From Pseudomonadota bacterium (GTDB lineage Bacteria; Pseudomonadota; Gammaproteobacteria; Acidiferrobacterales; UBA6901): DNA of 32,112 nucleotides. Shown piece by piece: positions 1 to 8,575 of this stretch. The notes beneath the pieces are model-generated. The model saw nothing but the letters and a program-made list of their open reading frames with translations. It did no database searches and had not been told where the DNA came from. Position 1 is the stretch's first letter. Each line of letters opens with the position of its first letter. The DNA is taken from assembly GCA_021790335.1 (NCBI GenBank), contig JAJYEE010000027.1, forward strand, positions 1 to 32,112. Reading direction: 5' to 3'. A program made the translations under genes and the position numbers.

Positions 1-475
1 CTAGGGCATTCTCCCAACCCTCAAGTCCGGCCATGGAAATCGCAAAGCGCATGCGTTCGACAAAGTCCTCCCTGCGTACCCGATAAATGCCGCCGAAAAA
101 TCGCAGGTTCTCCCGTACCGTCATATCGCCATAAAGCGAAAACTTCTGCGACATGTAGCCGATGTGCTCACGCACCGCTTCCGGCTCGCGGCCAACATCG
201 AATCCCGCTACGGACGCCCGGCCGGCGGTGGGCACGAGCAGACCGCACAGCATCCGTATGGTAGTCGACTTGCCTGCGCCATTGGGCCCTATGAACCCAA
301 CGACCTGCCCCTTCTCGATCCGCAGATCGAGGTGGTCGACAGCGGTAAAATCGCCGAATCTCTTGGTTAGCCCTTCGGTCAGGACAGCCGCAATGTCACC
401 GGTAGCGTTCATGTAAGCCAGCCGTGACCTGCAGGACGGCGGTTCGGTTGTCCAATGCGCAGGGCGCCGCCTCAT
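1..475 (-). CDS. ABC transporter ATP-binding protein, second NBD of a YbhF-type exporter (partial, 3' end outside window)
   Basis: This is the N-terminal part of an ABC ATPase that would energise a drug or lipid exporter at the inner membrane. The Walker A motif GPNGAGKSTT and the Q-loop region YMSQKFSLYGDMTVREN are readable; the signature and Walker B motifs lie beyond the window edge. I chose the ATG at 475 because it overlaps the stop of the upstream ATPase (ATGA), which suggests coupled translation. An in-frame ATG at 412 (MNATGDIAAV) gives a more typical N-terminus and cannot be excluded. It is the third gene of an HlyD - ATPase - ATPase operon. In E. coli YbhF both NBDs are one polypeptide, and here they are separate genes. 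The ABC-2 permeases expected next would lie outside the window. Confidence 0.9.
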   Translation of the reverse strand, partial: MRRRPAHWTTEPPSCRSRLAYMNATGDIAAVLTEGLTKRFGDFTAVDHLDLRIEKGQVVGFIGPNGAGKSTTIRMLCGLLVPTAGRASVAGFDVGREPEAVREHIGYMSQKFSLYGDMTVRENLRFFGGIYRVRREDFVERMRFAISMAGLEGWENAL

Positions 476-1413
476 GACCCGCTACCCTGCCCCAGCAAAG
501 CGACGAAGACGTCCTCGATCCCCGGTTCAGTAGGCTCGACCGATGCTTCAGTGATACCACGCTCCCCGAGCAACCGCTGAAGCTCGGGAATGCGCCTGGG
601 GGCATCGTCAACCCTGACGTGAACACGGTCACCCATGAGCAGAATCCCAAGCACGCCCGGCTTTCCGCTCAGCGCATCGCGTACGCCACGAGGGTCGGTG
701 GCAGAAATGGCAAGCAGCGCGCCTGGCATGGAACCCTTGAGCCGCGACGGAGTATCACAATACCGGATTGCTCCACCATGCAGCAGCGCCAGCCGCGAGC
801 AGCGCTCCGCTTCATCCATATACGCGGTGGACAGCACGATAGTCACGCCGCTTTCACGCAGGTCATAAAGGATGGCCCAGAAATCACGCCGGGACACGGG
901 ATCGACCCCGGTGGTCGGTTCATCGAGCAGCAACACCTTGGGCGTATGGATCAGGGCGCAGACCAAGCCAAGCTTCTGTTTCATGCCGCCCGACAGCTGT
1001 CCCGCAAGGCGACGCCGGAACGGCAACAGGCCGGCCGCGCCCAGCAACTGCTGGCTGCGGGTCATGCGATCGATCCGCGAAACGCCGAAAAGCTCGGCGT
1101 AGAAAAAGATATTCTCTGAAACGGTGAGGTCCTCGTACAGCCCGAATCGCTGGGGCATGTAGCTAAGGTGCAATTTCGCGCGTTCTGGCTCGGCGGCAAC
1201 ATTCACGCCATCAATGACTATCTCTCCGGCATCGGGCTGCAGCACGGCCGCGAGCATCCGCATGGTGGTTGTCTTCCCAGCCCCGTCCGGCCCCACCAGC
1301 CCGAAAATCTCTCCCGGCGAAACGTCAAAGCCGACCGCGCGCACCGCCCGTACCGGACCGAAACTTTTGCTGAGTCCCTGGACCCGGATTGCAGCTTCGC
1401 CGGACCCGGCCAT
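472..1413 (-). CDS. ABC transporter ATP-binding protein, first NBD of a YbhF/RbbA-type exporter
   Basis: A 313-residue ABC ATPase. Visible motifs are Walker A GPDGAGKTTT, Q-loop YMPQRFGLYEDLTV, signature LSGGMKQKL and Walker B VLLLDEPTTGVDP. The H-loop reads STAYMDEAE, with Ala where most ABC ATPases have the switch His. From memory this substitution is also seen in the N-terminal half of RbbA-like tandem ATPases, which would make this the degenerate partner of an asymmetric pair. About 80 residues follow the NBD, as in DrrA-like exporters. The ATG at 1413 shares one base with the HlyD stop (TGATG); a GTG at 1416 is the alternative. Its own stop overlaps the start of the next ATPase, so the three genes are translationally coupled. 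Confidence 0.93.
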   Translation of the reverse strand: MAGSGEAAIRVQGLSKSFGPVRAVRAVGFDVSPGEIFGLVGPDGAGKTTTMRMLAAVLQPDAGEIVIDGVNVAAEPERAKLHLSYMPQRFGLYEDLTVSENIFFYAELFGVSRIDRMTRSQQLLGAAGLLPFRRRLAGQLSGGMKQKLGLVCALIHTPKVLLLDEPTTGVDPVSRRDFWAILYDLRESGVTIVLSTAYMDEAERCSRLALLHGGAIRYCDTPSRLKGSMPGALLAISATDPRGVRDALSGKPGVLGILLMGDRVHVRVDDAPRRIPELQRLLGERGITEASVEPTEPGIEDVFVALLGQGSGS

Positions 1414-2411
1414 CACTTCCCTGCCGGCAGCAGCGCGATTGTCGAATCTGCTGGCATGCCCGGCAGCAATTCATGCGTAGGGTTAGCGATATCGATGCGT
1501 ATCCGATAGACCAGCGAAACCCTCTCTGCATGGGTCTGCACAGTCTTCGGTGTGAATTCGGCCTGAGAAGAAATGAAAGCAATCCGGCCGTGATAGACCT
1601 TTCCGGGATAGGTGTCAGTAGTAACGGTAACCGGCTCGCTCAGACGAACCTGGCCCAGGTTGGTCTCGTTTATGTAGGCGCGAAGCCAGACATGGTCCAG
1701 ATCATCGAGCGTGAAAATTGCCACTCCGGGCGCCGCCAGCTCGCCGGGCTCGGCCTCGCGTACCGCCAGCACACCGCTGAATGGGGCCCGCAGGCTGGTA
1801 TACGACAGAGTCACCTGATCCAGACGGACCCTTGCCCTGGCCGCCGCCAGATTGGCGCGTGCCAGACGGATGTTTTCACGGGTTACCCGGACCAGAGCCT
1901 GATCGCGGGCAAGCGTTGCGGCCGCCTGGCCCTTGGCGGTGAGCGCCTGATCATAGACCTGACGCGAAACGGCGCCGTATCTCAGCTGGGCTTCATCGCG
2001 ATCTAGATCCCGCTGCTTCTCCTCCAGGTCGAACCGATCGCTTGCAACCGTACTGACCGCCGCAGCAAGGCTGTTTTTAACCACGGCGATCTGTACCCGC
2101 GCTACATTCAGGTTGGATCGATCGATTCGCAGCTGCTGCAGGTAGTAGCGGTCATCGACCCGGGCCAGGATCGTACCGGCCTTGACGTACTGGCCCTCGT
2201 CGAACGGCAGGTAGACGATGGGCGCCTGAATCTGAGTGAAGCTCAGCACACTTTGATGGGCTTCGATATTGCCCGAAACCGTAATCGTCCCTGCCCCCGA
2301 AGACGGACCGAACAGCAGCCTTCTCAGTGCCTTCCACGCCAGGAACCCGCCCGCAAGGATCACGACGATGACTGCAGCGGTGACCAGACGCTTACGGGGA
2401 ATCTTGGCCAT
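1413..2411 (-). CDS. HlyD-family membrane fusion protein (YbhG-like)
   Basis: A 332-residue periplasmic adaptor linking an ABC-2 exporter to an outer-membrane channel. A basic N-terminus precedes one membrane anchor (about residues 10-26, VTAAVIVVILAGGFLAW). A biotinyl-lipoyl half-motif follows (YLPFDEGQYVKAGTILARVD, residues ~68-87), then an Ala/Arg/Gln-rich coiled-coil hairpin (~95-190), the second lipoyl half (LRAPFSGVLAVREAEPGELA), and a beta-barrel to the C-terminus. The start follows an AAGG about 10 nt upstream. It is the first gene of the operon, and both downstream ATPases overlap their upstream neighbours by a few bases. The substrate cannot be read from the sequence. No TetR-like regulator is visible upstream. 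Confidence 0.92.
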   Translation of the reverse strand: MAKIPRKRLVTAAVIVVILAGGFLAWKALRRLLFGPSSGAGTITVSGNIEAHQSVLSFTQIQAPIVYLPFDEGQYVKAGTILARVDDRYYLQQLRIDRSNLNVARVQIAVVKNSLAAAVSTVASDRFDLEEKQRDLDRDEAQLRYGAVSRQVYDQALTAKGQAAATLARDQALVRVTRENIRLARANLAAARARVRLDQVTLSYTSLRAPFSGVLAVREAEPGELAAPGVAIFTLDDLDHVWLRAYINETNLGQVRLSEPVTVTTDTYPGKVYHGRIAFISSQAEFTPKTVQTHAERVSLVYRIRIDIANPTHELLPGMPADSTIALLPAGK

Positions 2412-3268
2412 TCAATGCTTGCCTTGATGTCCGGGGGAAGAAAACCGGAAACATTATGCCGAACGGCGCCATGGAACCCGAATGTACCTGCGGTCCGGGC
2501 AACCTTGAACAGAACCCTTTGCGTCAGCCGGACCCACCGCATGGAGCGCTCCCGACCTGTGAATATTTCGTGGCACCACACGATTACGGATGAGGCAGGC
2601 TCTTGAACGATTCTCATTGTTCGCCTGTCACGTTCCGGCGACATTTCACCACTAAAATATCGCGAAGGCCAGGCATCGAAAAGTCTGCGCGACGCGGTCC
2701 CGATGATTCGAGAAGCGCCTCGTTTTCGAAATTACCGCAAACGGTGGCTCACAACCGGCTTGGCCCGGAGTAATGCGGTGACTGTCCCGGTTAGGACAAA
2801 AGCCGCGTGCATTGGCTGCCCGATTCCGGCAGTGCGGCACACCGGGATCGATACTTCCTGGACGGGAAATTCCGCCGCGTTGCCGGCTTCGTACGGAAAA
2901 TCCCGGCCAGATCCGAGCGCTCTTCCGCTGCGCAGCAACGGCAGGAAGAGCGATGTGGGGCTGATTGTGATCGCTGCGCGGGCACGATAGGACGCCGCGG
3001 CAAATACATCGCGGCGCGAACGGCCCATATGTTCGCGCCGTTCTGCAACGCACGGCACAGCAGCGGGCACTGTCCGCCGCACTACATGGCGGTTACGGCA
3101 CTTTGCGCCTTTCGGTCCGTGACGCTTTAAACCGCACCGCTGACCGACGGATCCGGCGTACCGCCTCTGCCGCCACTTCCTTCCCCTGCCCGCCGCTGCA
3201 ACCGGACCTCTGGTGCCCGCTTCGCAAGCGTGGTTGGCTTTCCGGGCCTGCCTTGTTGCTCCTGCTCG
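2412..3268. other. Gene-poor stretch between the exporter operon and the symporter
   Basis: I find no convincing gene here. Several ORFs of 85-133 codons overlap one another on both strands, and none has a recognisable motif or a good ribosome site. Their Arg/Ala/Pro-rich composition is typical of antisense reading of GC-rich DNA. The exporter promoter should lie near 2412-2650, but I could not pick -35/-10 boxes with confidence. The only clear structure is the hairpin listed at 3012-3040. Confidence 0.6.
3012..3040. repeat. Strong 10-bp inverted repeat (hairpin)
   Basis: Two 10-bp perfect arms (cggcgcgaac and gttcgcgccg) flank a 9-nt loop. No T-run follows on either strand, so it is not a classical terminator. 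It lies about 230 nt downstream of the symporter gene stop and is the only ordered structure in an otherwise featureless spacer. Confidence 0.6.
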
Positions 3269-4867
3269 CTACAGCGACGGCGCTTCGAAGTCAGGCGCGA
3301 CTGCTGCCTTGCCTGACGTGGTATCGACGTCCGCATGGTAGTCGGATTCGGAGGTGTGGTCCTTGCCGCGCGATACGCCCAGCAGGTTGAACACCACGGT
3401 GAACACGGCCGCCACACCCAGATTGACGATCAGCCCATAAAGCGCCGCGTAGCCCGGCATCGTCAGTCCGTTGAGGTGCAAGGGATAGACCGTACCCTTG
3501 AAGTGAAGCGACGCCACCATCCAGGTTCCGGTCACCATGCCAGCCACCCAACCCAGAATGAGCGCCCAGCGATGCAGCCAGCGGCTGAAGAGACCGATCA
3601 CGATGGCCGGCAGCGTCTGGATTATCCATACCCCGCCGAGCAGCTGCAGCTGAATGGCGTATTTCAGCGGCAGAAAGATCACGAAGGCCAGTGCGCCGAC
3701 TTTGACGACGAGTGACACCAGTTTGGCGGTCGTGGCCTCCTGCTTTTCGGTGCAATTCGGGCGCAGATACGGCCGGTATATGTTGCGCGTATAGAGATTG
3801 GCAGCGGCGATGGACATGATGGCTGCCGGCACCAGTGCGCCGATGGCGATTGCACCGAACGCGAAGCCGGCGAACCATGCCGGGAACGAGTTCAGCATCA
3901 GTGCCGGTACCGCGAAGTTGGGGCCGTACTGCTTGAAGTAGGGCGCATACTGAGGCATGTCGTGCACCCCGGAAGCCAGCGCCATGTACCCGAGCAGCGC
4001 GATCAGTCCAAGCAGAAACGTGTAGGCCGGCAGCAGCGCTGAATTGCGCCTGATGACCTTGCGGTTGCTGGCGCTCAGCACCCCGGTCACCGAGTGCGGA
4101 TAAAGAAAGAGCGTAAGCGCCGAACCGAACGCCAGCGTGCCGTAGGCACTGTAGGCCCCCCAGCTCCCGGCCGGTGGAGCCGCGAGCAGCAGTTTCGCCG
4201 GCGGTATGCTGGAGAAGATATGAGCATAGCCCCCCAGCTGCCTGGGAATGATGATGACAGCAGCGATCACGGTGATGTAGATGAGCGTATCCTTCACCAC
4301 CGCGATCATGGCAGGCGCGCGCAGACCGCTCGTATAGGTGTAGGCCGCAAGTATGGCGAATGCGATGATCAGCGGCAGGTCGCCTATCAGTCCGGTGCCG
4401 TGGAACCCCATCGCGCCGATCACCACCTGTATGCCGACGAGCTGCAGCGCAATGTACGGCATGGTTGCCAGGATTCCGGTGAGCGCGATGATCAGTGCCA
4501 GCCCAGAGCTATCATAGCGTCCCTGCACGAAGTCGGCGGCGGTGATATAACCGCGTTTGTGGGCCACTGACCAGAGTCGAGGGAAGACCATCAGCACGAA
4601 CGGGTACACCACGATGGTATAGGGCAGCGCAAACATCCCGATGGCACCGGCCCCGAACACCAGCGCCGGAACGGCGATGAAGGTATAGGCTGTATACAGG
4701 TCCCCGCCCAGCAGAAACCAGGTCACGACCGTGCCGAAACGCCGCCCGGCCAGCCCCCATTCATGCAGCTGATCAAGGTTGCCGTGGCGCCATCGCGCGG
4801 CGAAGAACCCCAGCACCGTAACAAATACGAACAGCAGGATGAAGACGATCAATGCGGTCCAGTTCAC
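3269..4867 (-). CDS. Sodium:solute symporter family permease (MctP-like monocarboxylate transporter)
   Basis: A 532-residue polytopic protein of the SSS family, with about 13 predicted membrane helices. It likely imports small monocarboxylates such as acetate, pyruvate or lactate with Na+ or H+. Family-typical segments are the N-terminal GLAGRRFGTVVTWFLLGGD, AADFVQGRYDSSGLALI near residue 115 and FAFGAIAIGALVPAAIMSIA near 345. The hydrophilic C-tail is about 35 residues. The start is GTG, supported by an AGGAGG six bases upstream. It lies 83 nt downstream of the DUF3311 gene on the same strand, a pairing usual for MctP-type symporters. That pairing favours a monocarboxylate over a sugar or proline, but the substrate is inference. 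Confidence 0.88.
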   Translation of the reverse strand: MNWTALIVFILLFVFVTVLGFFAARWRHGNLDQLHEWGLAGRRFGTVVTWFLLGGDLYTAYTFIAVPALVFGAGAIGMFALPYTIVVYPFVLMVFPRLWSVAHKRGYITAADFVQGRYDSSGLALIIALTGILATMPYIALQLVGIQVVIGAMGFHGTGLIGDLPLIIAFAILAAYTYTSGLRAPAMIAVVKDTLIYITVIAAVIIIPRQLGGYAHIFSSIPPAKLLLAAPPAGSWGAYSAYGTLAFGSALTLFLYPHSVTGVLSASNRKVIRRNSALLPAYTFLLGLIALLGYMALASGVHDMPQYAPYFKQYGPNFAVPALMLNSFPAWFAGFAFGAIAIGALVPAAIMSIAAANLYTRNIYRPYLRPNCTEKQEATTAKLVSLVVKVGALAFVIFLPLKYAIQLQLLGGVWIIQTLPAIVIGLFSRWLHRWALILGWVAGMVTGTWMVASLHFKGTVYPLHLNGLTMPGYAALYGLIVNLGVAAVFTVVFNLLGVSRGKDHTSESDYHADVDTTSGKAAVAPDFEAPSL

Positions 4868-4950
4868 AGAGCCCTCCTAGATGTTCTTGTACTGTTTCGG
4901 CACCGGGTCTCGATATGACGATGTGGTGATAGCCCTCCTCTGGCGGATTT

Positions 4951-5151
4951 CTATTCCGTGGCGCGATAGACGATCCACGTCAACACGGCGCTGATGATGA
5001 CCCACAGGAACTGGTACCAGTAGAAAAAGGGAATCCCGTTGAACTCGGGCTGAAGGGAATTGTAAAACGGGACCCAGAGCACACCGATATAGGGGAAGAT
5101 GAGCAACAGGTACCAGAGTTTGCTGCCATGCCTGGTCGATTCGTTTGTCAT
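4951..5151 (-). CDS. DUF3311 small membrane protein, symporter partner
   Basis: A 66-residue protein with two membrane helices (about LWYLLLIFPYIGVLWVPFY and YQFLWVIISAVLTWIVY) joined by a short loop containing FNGIPFFYWYQFLW. This is the typical DUF3311 pattern, found next to SSS-family symporters as a presumed accessory subunit. An AGAGGG about 8 nt before the ATG is a good ribosome site. It is the first gene of a two-gene operon with the symporter downstream. Its biochemical role is unknown. Confidence 0.87.
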   Translation of the reverse strand: MTNESTRHGSKLWYLLLIFPYIGVLWVPFYNSLQPEFNGIPFFYWYQFLWVIISAVLTWIVYRATE

Positions 5152-5528
5152 GCCGTAATCCCTCTTAGCTCTTACTTATTGTTGGTACTGCCTGATGAGC
5201 AATGATTCTGGCTGACGCACCTATTAGCGTACACAGCGCTGACACCGGTTTCAAGATGATGATCGGGGCCATTCCTTACGCTGGCCTCATTTTAACCCGC
5301 GGGTCGAGCGTGGGCGCTGACATGCCGCACCGAGAGGCCGCCTTTTATTTGCATGAAAAATCATCCGCTTGAGACACGCTGCGCTGGCGCCGCTACCTTG
5401 TTCTGCCCAAAGCACACAGGCGCGCTGAAGACGGTATGGCCGCAATGCGAACGCGGCAATACACGCGTCGCGCCACCCGTCCGGGGAGGCCGGGATCGGA
5501 CCCTTTCTCCATCTCGGCTTGCCGGGGT
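5152..5528. other. Intergenic region upstream of the DUF3311-symporter operon
   Basis: About 375 bases without a supportable gene. It should hold the promoter of the minus-strand DUF3311-symporter operon near 5160-5290, where the sequence is less GC-rich. No clear -35/-10 pair stands out, and I see no repeat or riboswitch-like structure. Confidence 0.5.
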
Positions 5529-6167
5529 CTACCGATAGACTCGATGACCGTGTCTGCGGTGCGCGTACGGCACCGGACCGAGGTATCTGCGGTAAGCCGC
5601 AATCCAGTCATGCGCGATCAGATACTGGGCGCGGGACAGAGTAATCCGCCTGTGACACACCATCCAGTGCAACCGGTTTTCGAGCCTGTCCTTGGCGTAG
5701 CTGTCCCACCCGCCGACGACCCGATGCGGCTCAGGCCAGAGATTCCTAGGAGAATCCGGGCTACCGCCCAGCTCGAGACTGATCAGGTGATCTTCTTCAT
5801 AGTCACCCAGCCGATGGTCGCTGTAACCGTATTCGCGGATCTGAGCGCGCTTGAGAGCTTCGGTGTAGCGCTCCGCCGGGCGCACCGACCGGGTATAGCC
5901 GCCCCGACGACAGATGGTTTCGCGCAACGTCGTCTGTGTCACCGCGGGGTTGAGCGCTCCGGGAGTAAGTCGTGAATCGGGCAGCGCACGCGAATAGGGA
6001 AACACTACCGCGTGACGGCCTCTAGACCAGGTCACACGCTCCTGGTGAGGATTCCACACACCCGCGATGACATCACCCTGCGGCCATGCCGACCGGCTTG
6101 CCATGAGCAGCACCGACAGCACGGCGGCGCTCACCAATACGCACCAAGGTCTTTTCATCGACTTCAC
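5529..6167 (-). CDS. Secreted HNH-like protein (putative periplasmic or extracellular nuclease)
   Basis: A 212-residue protein with a signal peptide (basic MKSMKRP, hydrophobic VLVSAAVLSVLLMAS, then a likely cut near RSAWPQ). The C-terminal half contains YEEDHLISLELGGSPDSPRN followed by LWPEP, then a KDRLENRLH...VCHRRITLSRAQ helix region. The D-H and N-L-W pattern is the core of a small HNH-fold family usually annotated as hypothetical or HNH endonuclease. The middle (TICRRGGYTRSVRP) is also conserved in such proteins as I recall them. The first start is GTG, with an ATG (MKRPW) three codons later. It is alone on its strand, with ChaB divergent upstream. Nuclease activity is inferred from the motif only. 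Confidence 0.7.
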   Translation of the reverse strand: MKSMKRPWCVLVSAAVLSVLLMASRSAWPQGDVIAGVWNPHQERVTWSRGRHAVVFPYSRALPDSRLTPGALNPAVTQTTLRETICRRGGYTRSVRPAERYTEALKRAQIREYGYSDHRLGDYEEDHLISLELGGSPDSPRNLWPEPHRVVGGWDSYAKDRLENRLHWMVCHRRITLSRAQYLIAHDWIAAYRRYLGPVPYAHRRHGHRVYR

Positions 6168-6411
6168 TCGTCAGCAACGCGCGCGAACAATACCGCAGGA
6201 AAGGGTTACTGGCCAGATCGCGCACAGTACGCAACAGCAATAGCCACACCCGCTCCATCGTCGTCCACCCCTACAACGTCCTCCTTCATGCCTTCGCTAT
6301 GCCGCGCAACCATGCTGGCGTACATTGCTGTAGCGAAAGCCGCCGGGCCGAGACGCCCCATTGCAGTCCGGCTGAACTGGGTGACTGCTTGCCGAATACA
6401 GCGGGGTCGCC

Positions 6412-6624
6412 ATGCCCTACAACTCGATCGAAGAACTTCCCGAGTCGGTACGAAAATATCTGCCGCTGCATGCACAGGAAATCTACCGCAGCGCCTTCAA
6501 CAGCGCCTGGGTCAGCTACGCCAACCGGGGGCTGATGGGGCAGGAGAAGATTGCCCACCGCGTCGCCTGGGCTGCCGTGAAACGGAGCTACCGTAAGACT
6601 TCTGAAGGCTGGATCGAACGATGA
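6412..6624 (+). CDS. chaB: ChaB family protein
   Basis: A 70-residue protein beginning MPYNSIEELPESVRKYLPLH and ending with KIAHRVAWAAVKRSY..., which is the full ChaB pattern including AQEIYRSAFNSAW. ChaB was named as a cation-transport (ChaA) regulator in E. coli, but its real role is uncertain, and chaA is not nearby. The length matches the family (about 75 residues). No strong ribosome site is visible before the ATG. The hydrophilic insert usually rich in Asp/Glu is shortened to ANRGLMGQE. Confidence 0.93.
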   Translation: MPYNSIEELPESVRKYLPLHAQEIYRSAFNSAWVSYANRGLMGQEKIAHRVAWAAVKRSYRKTSEGWIER

Positions 6625-6829
6625 TGCGGGTTACGGTGGAGGAAAGCCGGCTTTGGCTTCAATCGCAGACTCGGAAATCCGGAATCCGACGGGTTTGCAT
6701 CGTCAAAAATGCCCGAAGACGTAGCCCAAGAACCTGTCCCCGCCTGTGCTGCCATTTCGATATACGCTGCAATCGCTGCAAACACCACCGTGCAGCATTC
6801 TCCAGCACCAGCTACCCGGAGAGAATCTG

Positions 6830-7270
6830 ATCCTGGTAATGACCTGCGCACCCGCCGCTCCCCGAAATCCACTTCGTGGGCCGTGAACAAAATGGCCGAA
6901 CACGATCCTTGGCGGCGAAACCTGTCGACCAGAAATTCACGTGCCTGCGCATCAAGACCGCTTCCGGGTTGATCCATGAACAGCACGCGGGGGGCGCCAC
7001 CCCATGCTGCGGTAAGCAGGATTTACTTCCGGGTTACCAGGGACATTGCCGAAAAGCGCGTATCAAGATGCAATTCGATTCCGAATCCACGCACGAGACT
7101 CGCGATGTCCGCGTCAGAAGAGGTCTTCTTGGCTCTTGCTACGAACAATTAAAAACCTCCAGGAATTCCTGGCCGGTCATGAAAGGGTAGACCGAACTTG
7201 AATCCGGCGCGAATGACAAATGCTGTCGGGCCGCAAGGAGATCGCCGATCAGACTGACGATTGCGCCAAG
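6830..7270 (-). pseudogene. Decayed ABC transporter ATPase fragment
   Basis: An ABC ATPase can be read on the minus strand only by changing frame and passing stops. One frame gives GDLLAARQHLSFAPDSSSVY and PFMTGQEFLE, the Q-loop region. After a shift in a T-rich run near 7150 comes ADIASLVRGFGIELHLDTRF. Then an in-frame TAA near 7022 sits inside the expected signature region (FSAMSLVTRK-stop-ILLTAAWGG). Walker B follows as VLFMDQPGSGLDAQAREFLV, and the H-loop as FTAHEVDFGER, before the frame is lost again. Walker A is absent, so the 5' end is deleted. No permease partner remains. I am confident about the family, not the substrate. Confidence 0.8.
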
Positions 7271-7433
7271 CCATATGGTGATCCCGATCTGCCGGAATAC
7301 CCTCCACTGAAAACACCAACCCGGTGGGACTGGACGACAGAAAAAATGGCACCCGGCCAGGATTACACGGGGTTTCGCTGGCGGTGCGGCAAAACTTCGG
7401 GTGAGGGCAGGCGGATTTTTACTGGGCAAACCA

Positions 7434-7462
7434 CCCCTTTCTCCGTATATCGGAGAATGGGG
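7434..7462 (-). terminator. Hairpin terminator candidate for tRNA-Ser(GGA)
   Basis: Perfect arms ttctccg and cggagaa surround a 5-nt loop. They extend through one mismatch to a CCCC/GGGG clamp, giving an 11-bp stem. It begins 18 nt beyond the tRNA 3' end in the direction of transcription. The T-tract that follows on the minus strand is weak (TGGTTTG). Confidence 0.6.
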
Positions 7463-7480
7463 CGCTCGCTGCTGACTGAC

Positions 7481-7571
<91 letters not shown>

Positions 7572-7696
7572 GGAAAAACATCCAAGGCTTGCTACCCCGG
7601 CGTGACGGGCAAGGGTAAACTACTCATGCCCCCGGCGCAATGGAGTTTACCCGACAACCGGTCCCGGGAGGGCCGGAACAACCGAAGGTTTTACAC

Positions 7697-8575
7697 ATGC
7701 AGCCCTACTCCCCGTCAAATCTTGTGGAGCAGTTAAGCCGCAACAGTACTCCCTACCATGACCCGCTGGCGAAAATCCACTGGGATCTTCTGACTACAGA
7801 CCAATTCTGGCTGCCGCCCGAAGCCATATCCCTGCATGGTGTTCCCGCCTTCATGGCCCTCCCCGAGGAAACCCGTCGCCGTCTGTCCCAGTACGAGTTT
7901 CTGAATTTCGTGGATGCCGGACTGTGGCTGGAGGGCATTTTCATGGAACGGATCGTGCACACCATGCGTTCGCGCCGTAACGACAGGGCGAACCTCCGGT
8001 ACCGGCTGCATGAATTGCGCGAGGAGGCAGGCCACAGCCTGATGTTCGTGGAACTGATGGAGCGCAGCGGACTCGCCACCCCTCCCCGGCGTCTCCCCCG
8101 GTTCCTGCTGGCTGACATCTTCGGGCGTCATGCCCCAATGGAGTCGGCAGGTTTCTGGCTGGCGATTCTGCTCGGAGAGGAGATGCCGGACCGCCTGAAC
8201 CGCTATCTGCGCCGGCATGACGCCGATATCTGTCCGACCATAGTCGAGATGTCGACCGCACACATCATCGACGAGGCACGCCATATCGCCTATGCGCTCG
8301 AGGTACTCCGGGGGCGATTACTCGACCTTTCAACACCAGCGCGCCTTCTGCTCAAGCCGGTCGTACAAAAGATGATCAGCCAGTTCGTCGAGCTATTCTA
8401 TTATCCGCGTCCGGAACTGTATGAATCAGCCGGACTGAAACCGGGCGGCAGCTGGGCACGTGCGGCCCGCTCAAATCCCGGACGCACGGCATTCGTCGGC
8501 CAATGTCTCAAGCCGACGCTTCAACTCCTGCGGGACCGGGGATTCGATCTTCGCCGTCACGGAGCCGTCACCTAG
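7697..8575 (+). CDS. AurF-like diiron oxygenase
   Basis: A 292-residue helical protein of the p-aminobenzoate N-oxygenase (AurF, PF11583) type. The ligand set is visible: Glu in WLEGIFMER, then REEAGH (ExxH), Glu in LGEEMPD, and HIIDEARH (HxxxExxH). These match the seven-ligand diiron site of AurF by spacing. Family members oxidise aryl amines to nitro compounds or carry out other O2-dependent reactions. The substrate here is unknown and no biosynthetic cluster surrounds it. I prefer the ATG at 7697, preceded by GAAGG with 8 nt spacing, over the upstream ATG at 7640, which lacks a ribosome site. It lies just upstream of tRNA-Ser(GGA) and is transcribed divergently from it. Confidence 0.82.
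   Translation: MQPYSPSNLVEQLSRNSTPYHDPLAKIHWDLLTTDQFWLPPEAISLHGVPAFMALPEETRRRLSQYEFLNFVDAGLWLEGIFMERIVHTMRSRRNDRANLRYRLHELREEAGHSLMFVELMERSGLATPPRRLPRFLLADIFGRHAPMESAGFWLAILLGEEMPDRLNRYLRRHDADICPTIVEMSTAHIIDEARHIAYALEVLRGRLLDLSTPARLLLKPVVQKMISQFVELFYYPRPELYESAGLKPGGSWARAARSNPGRTAFVGQCLKPTLQLLRDRGFDLRRHGAVT

Noticed and set aside
6588-6986. 132-codon ORF with an ABC Walker B at its N-terminus as a separate gene
   Set aside because: It is a piece of the decayed ABC ATPase, opened by the upstream stop codon, and its C-terminal half has no ABC sequence.
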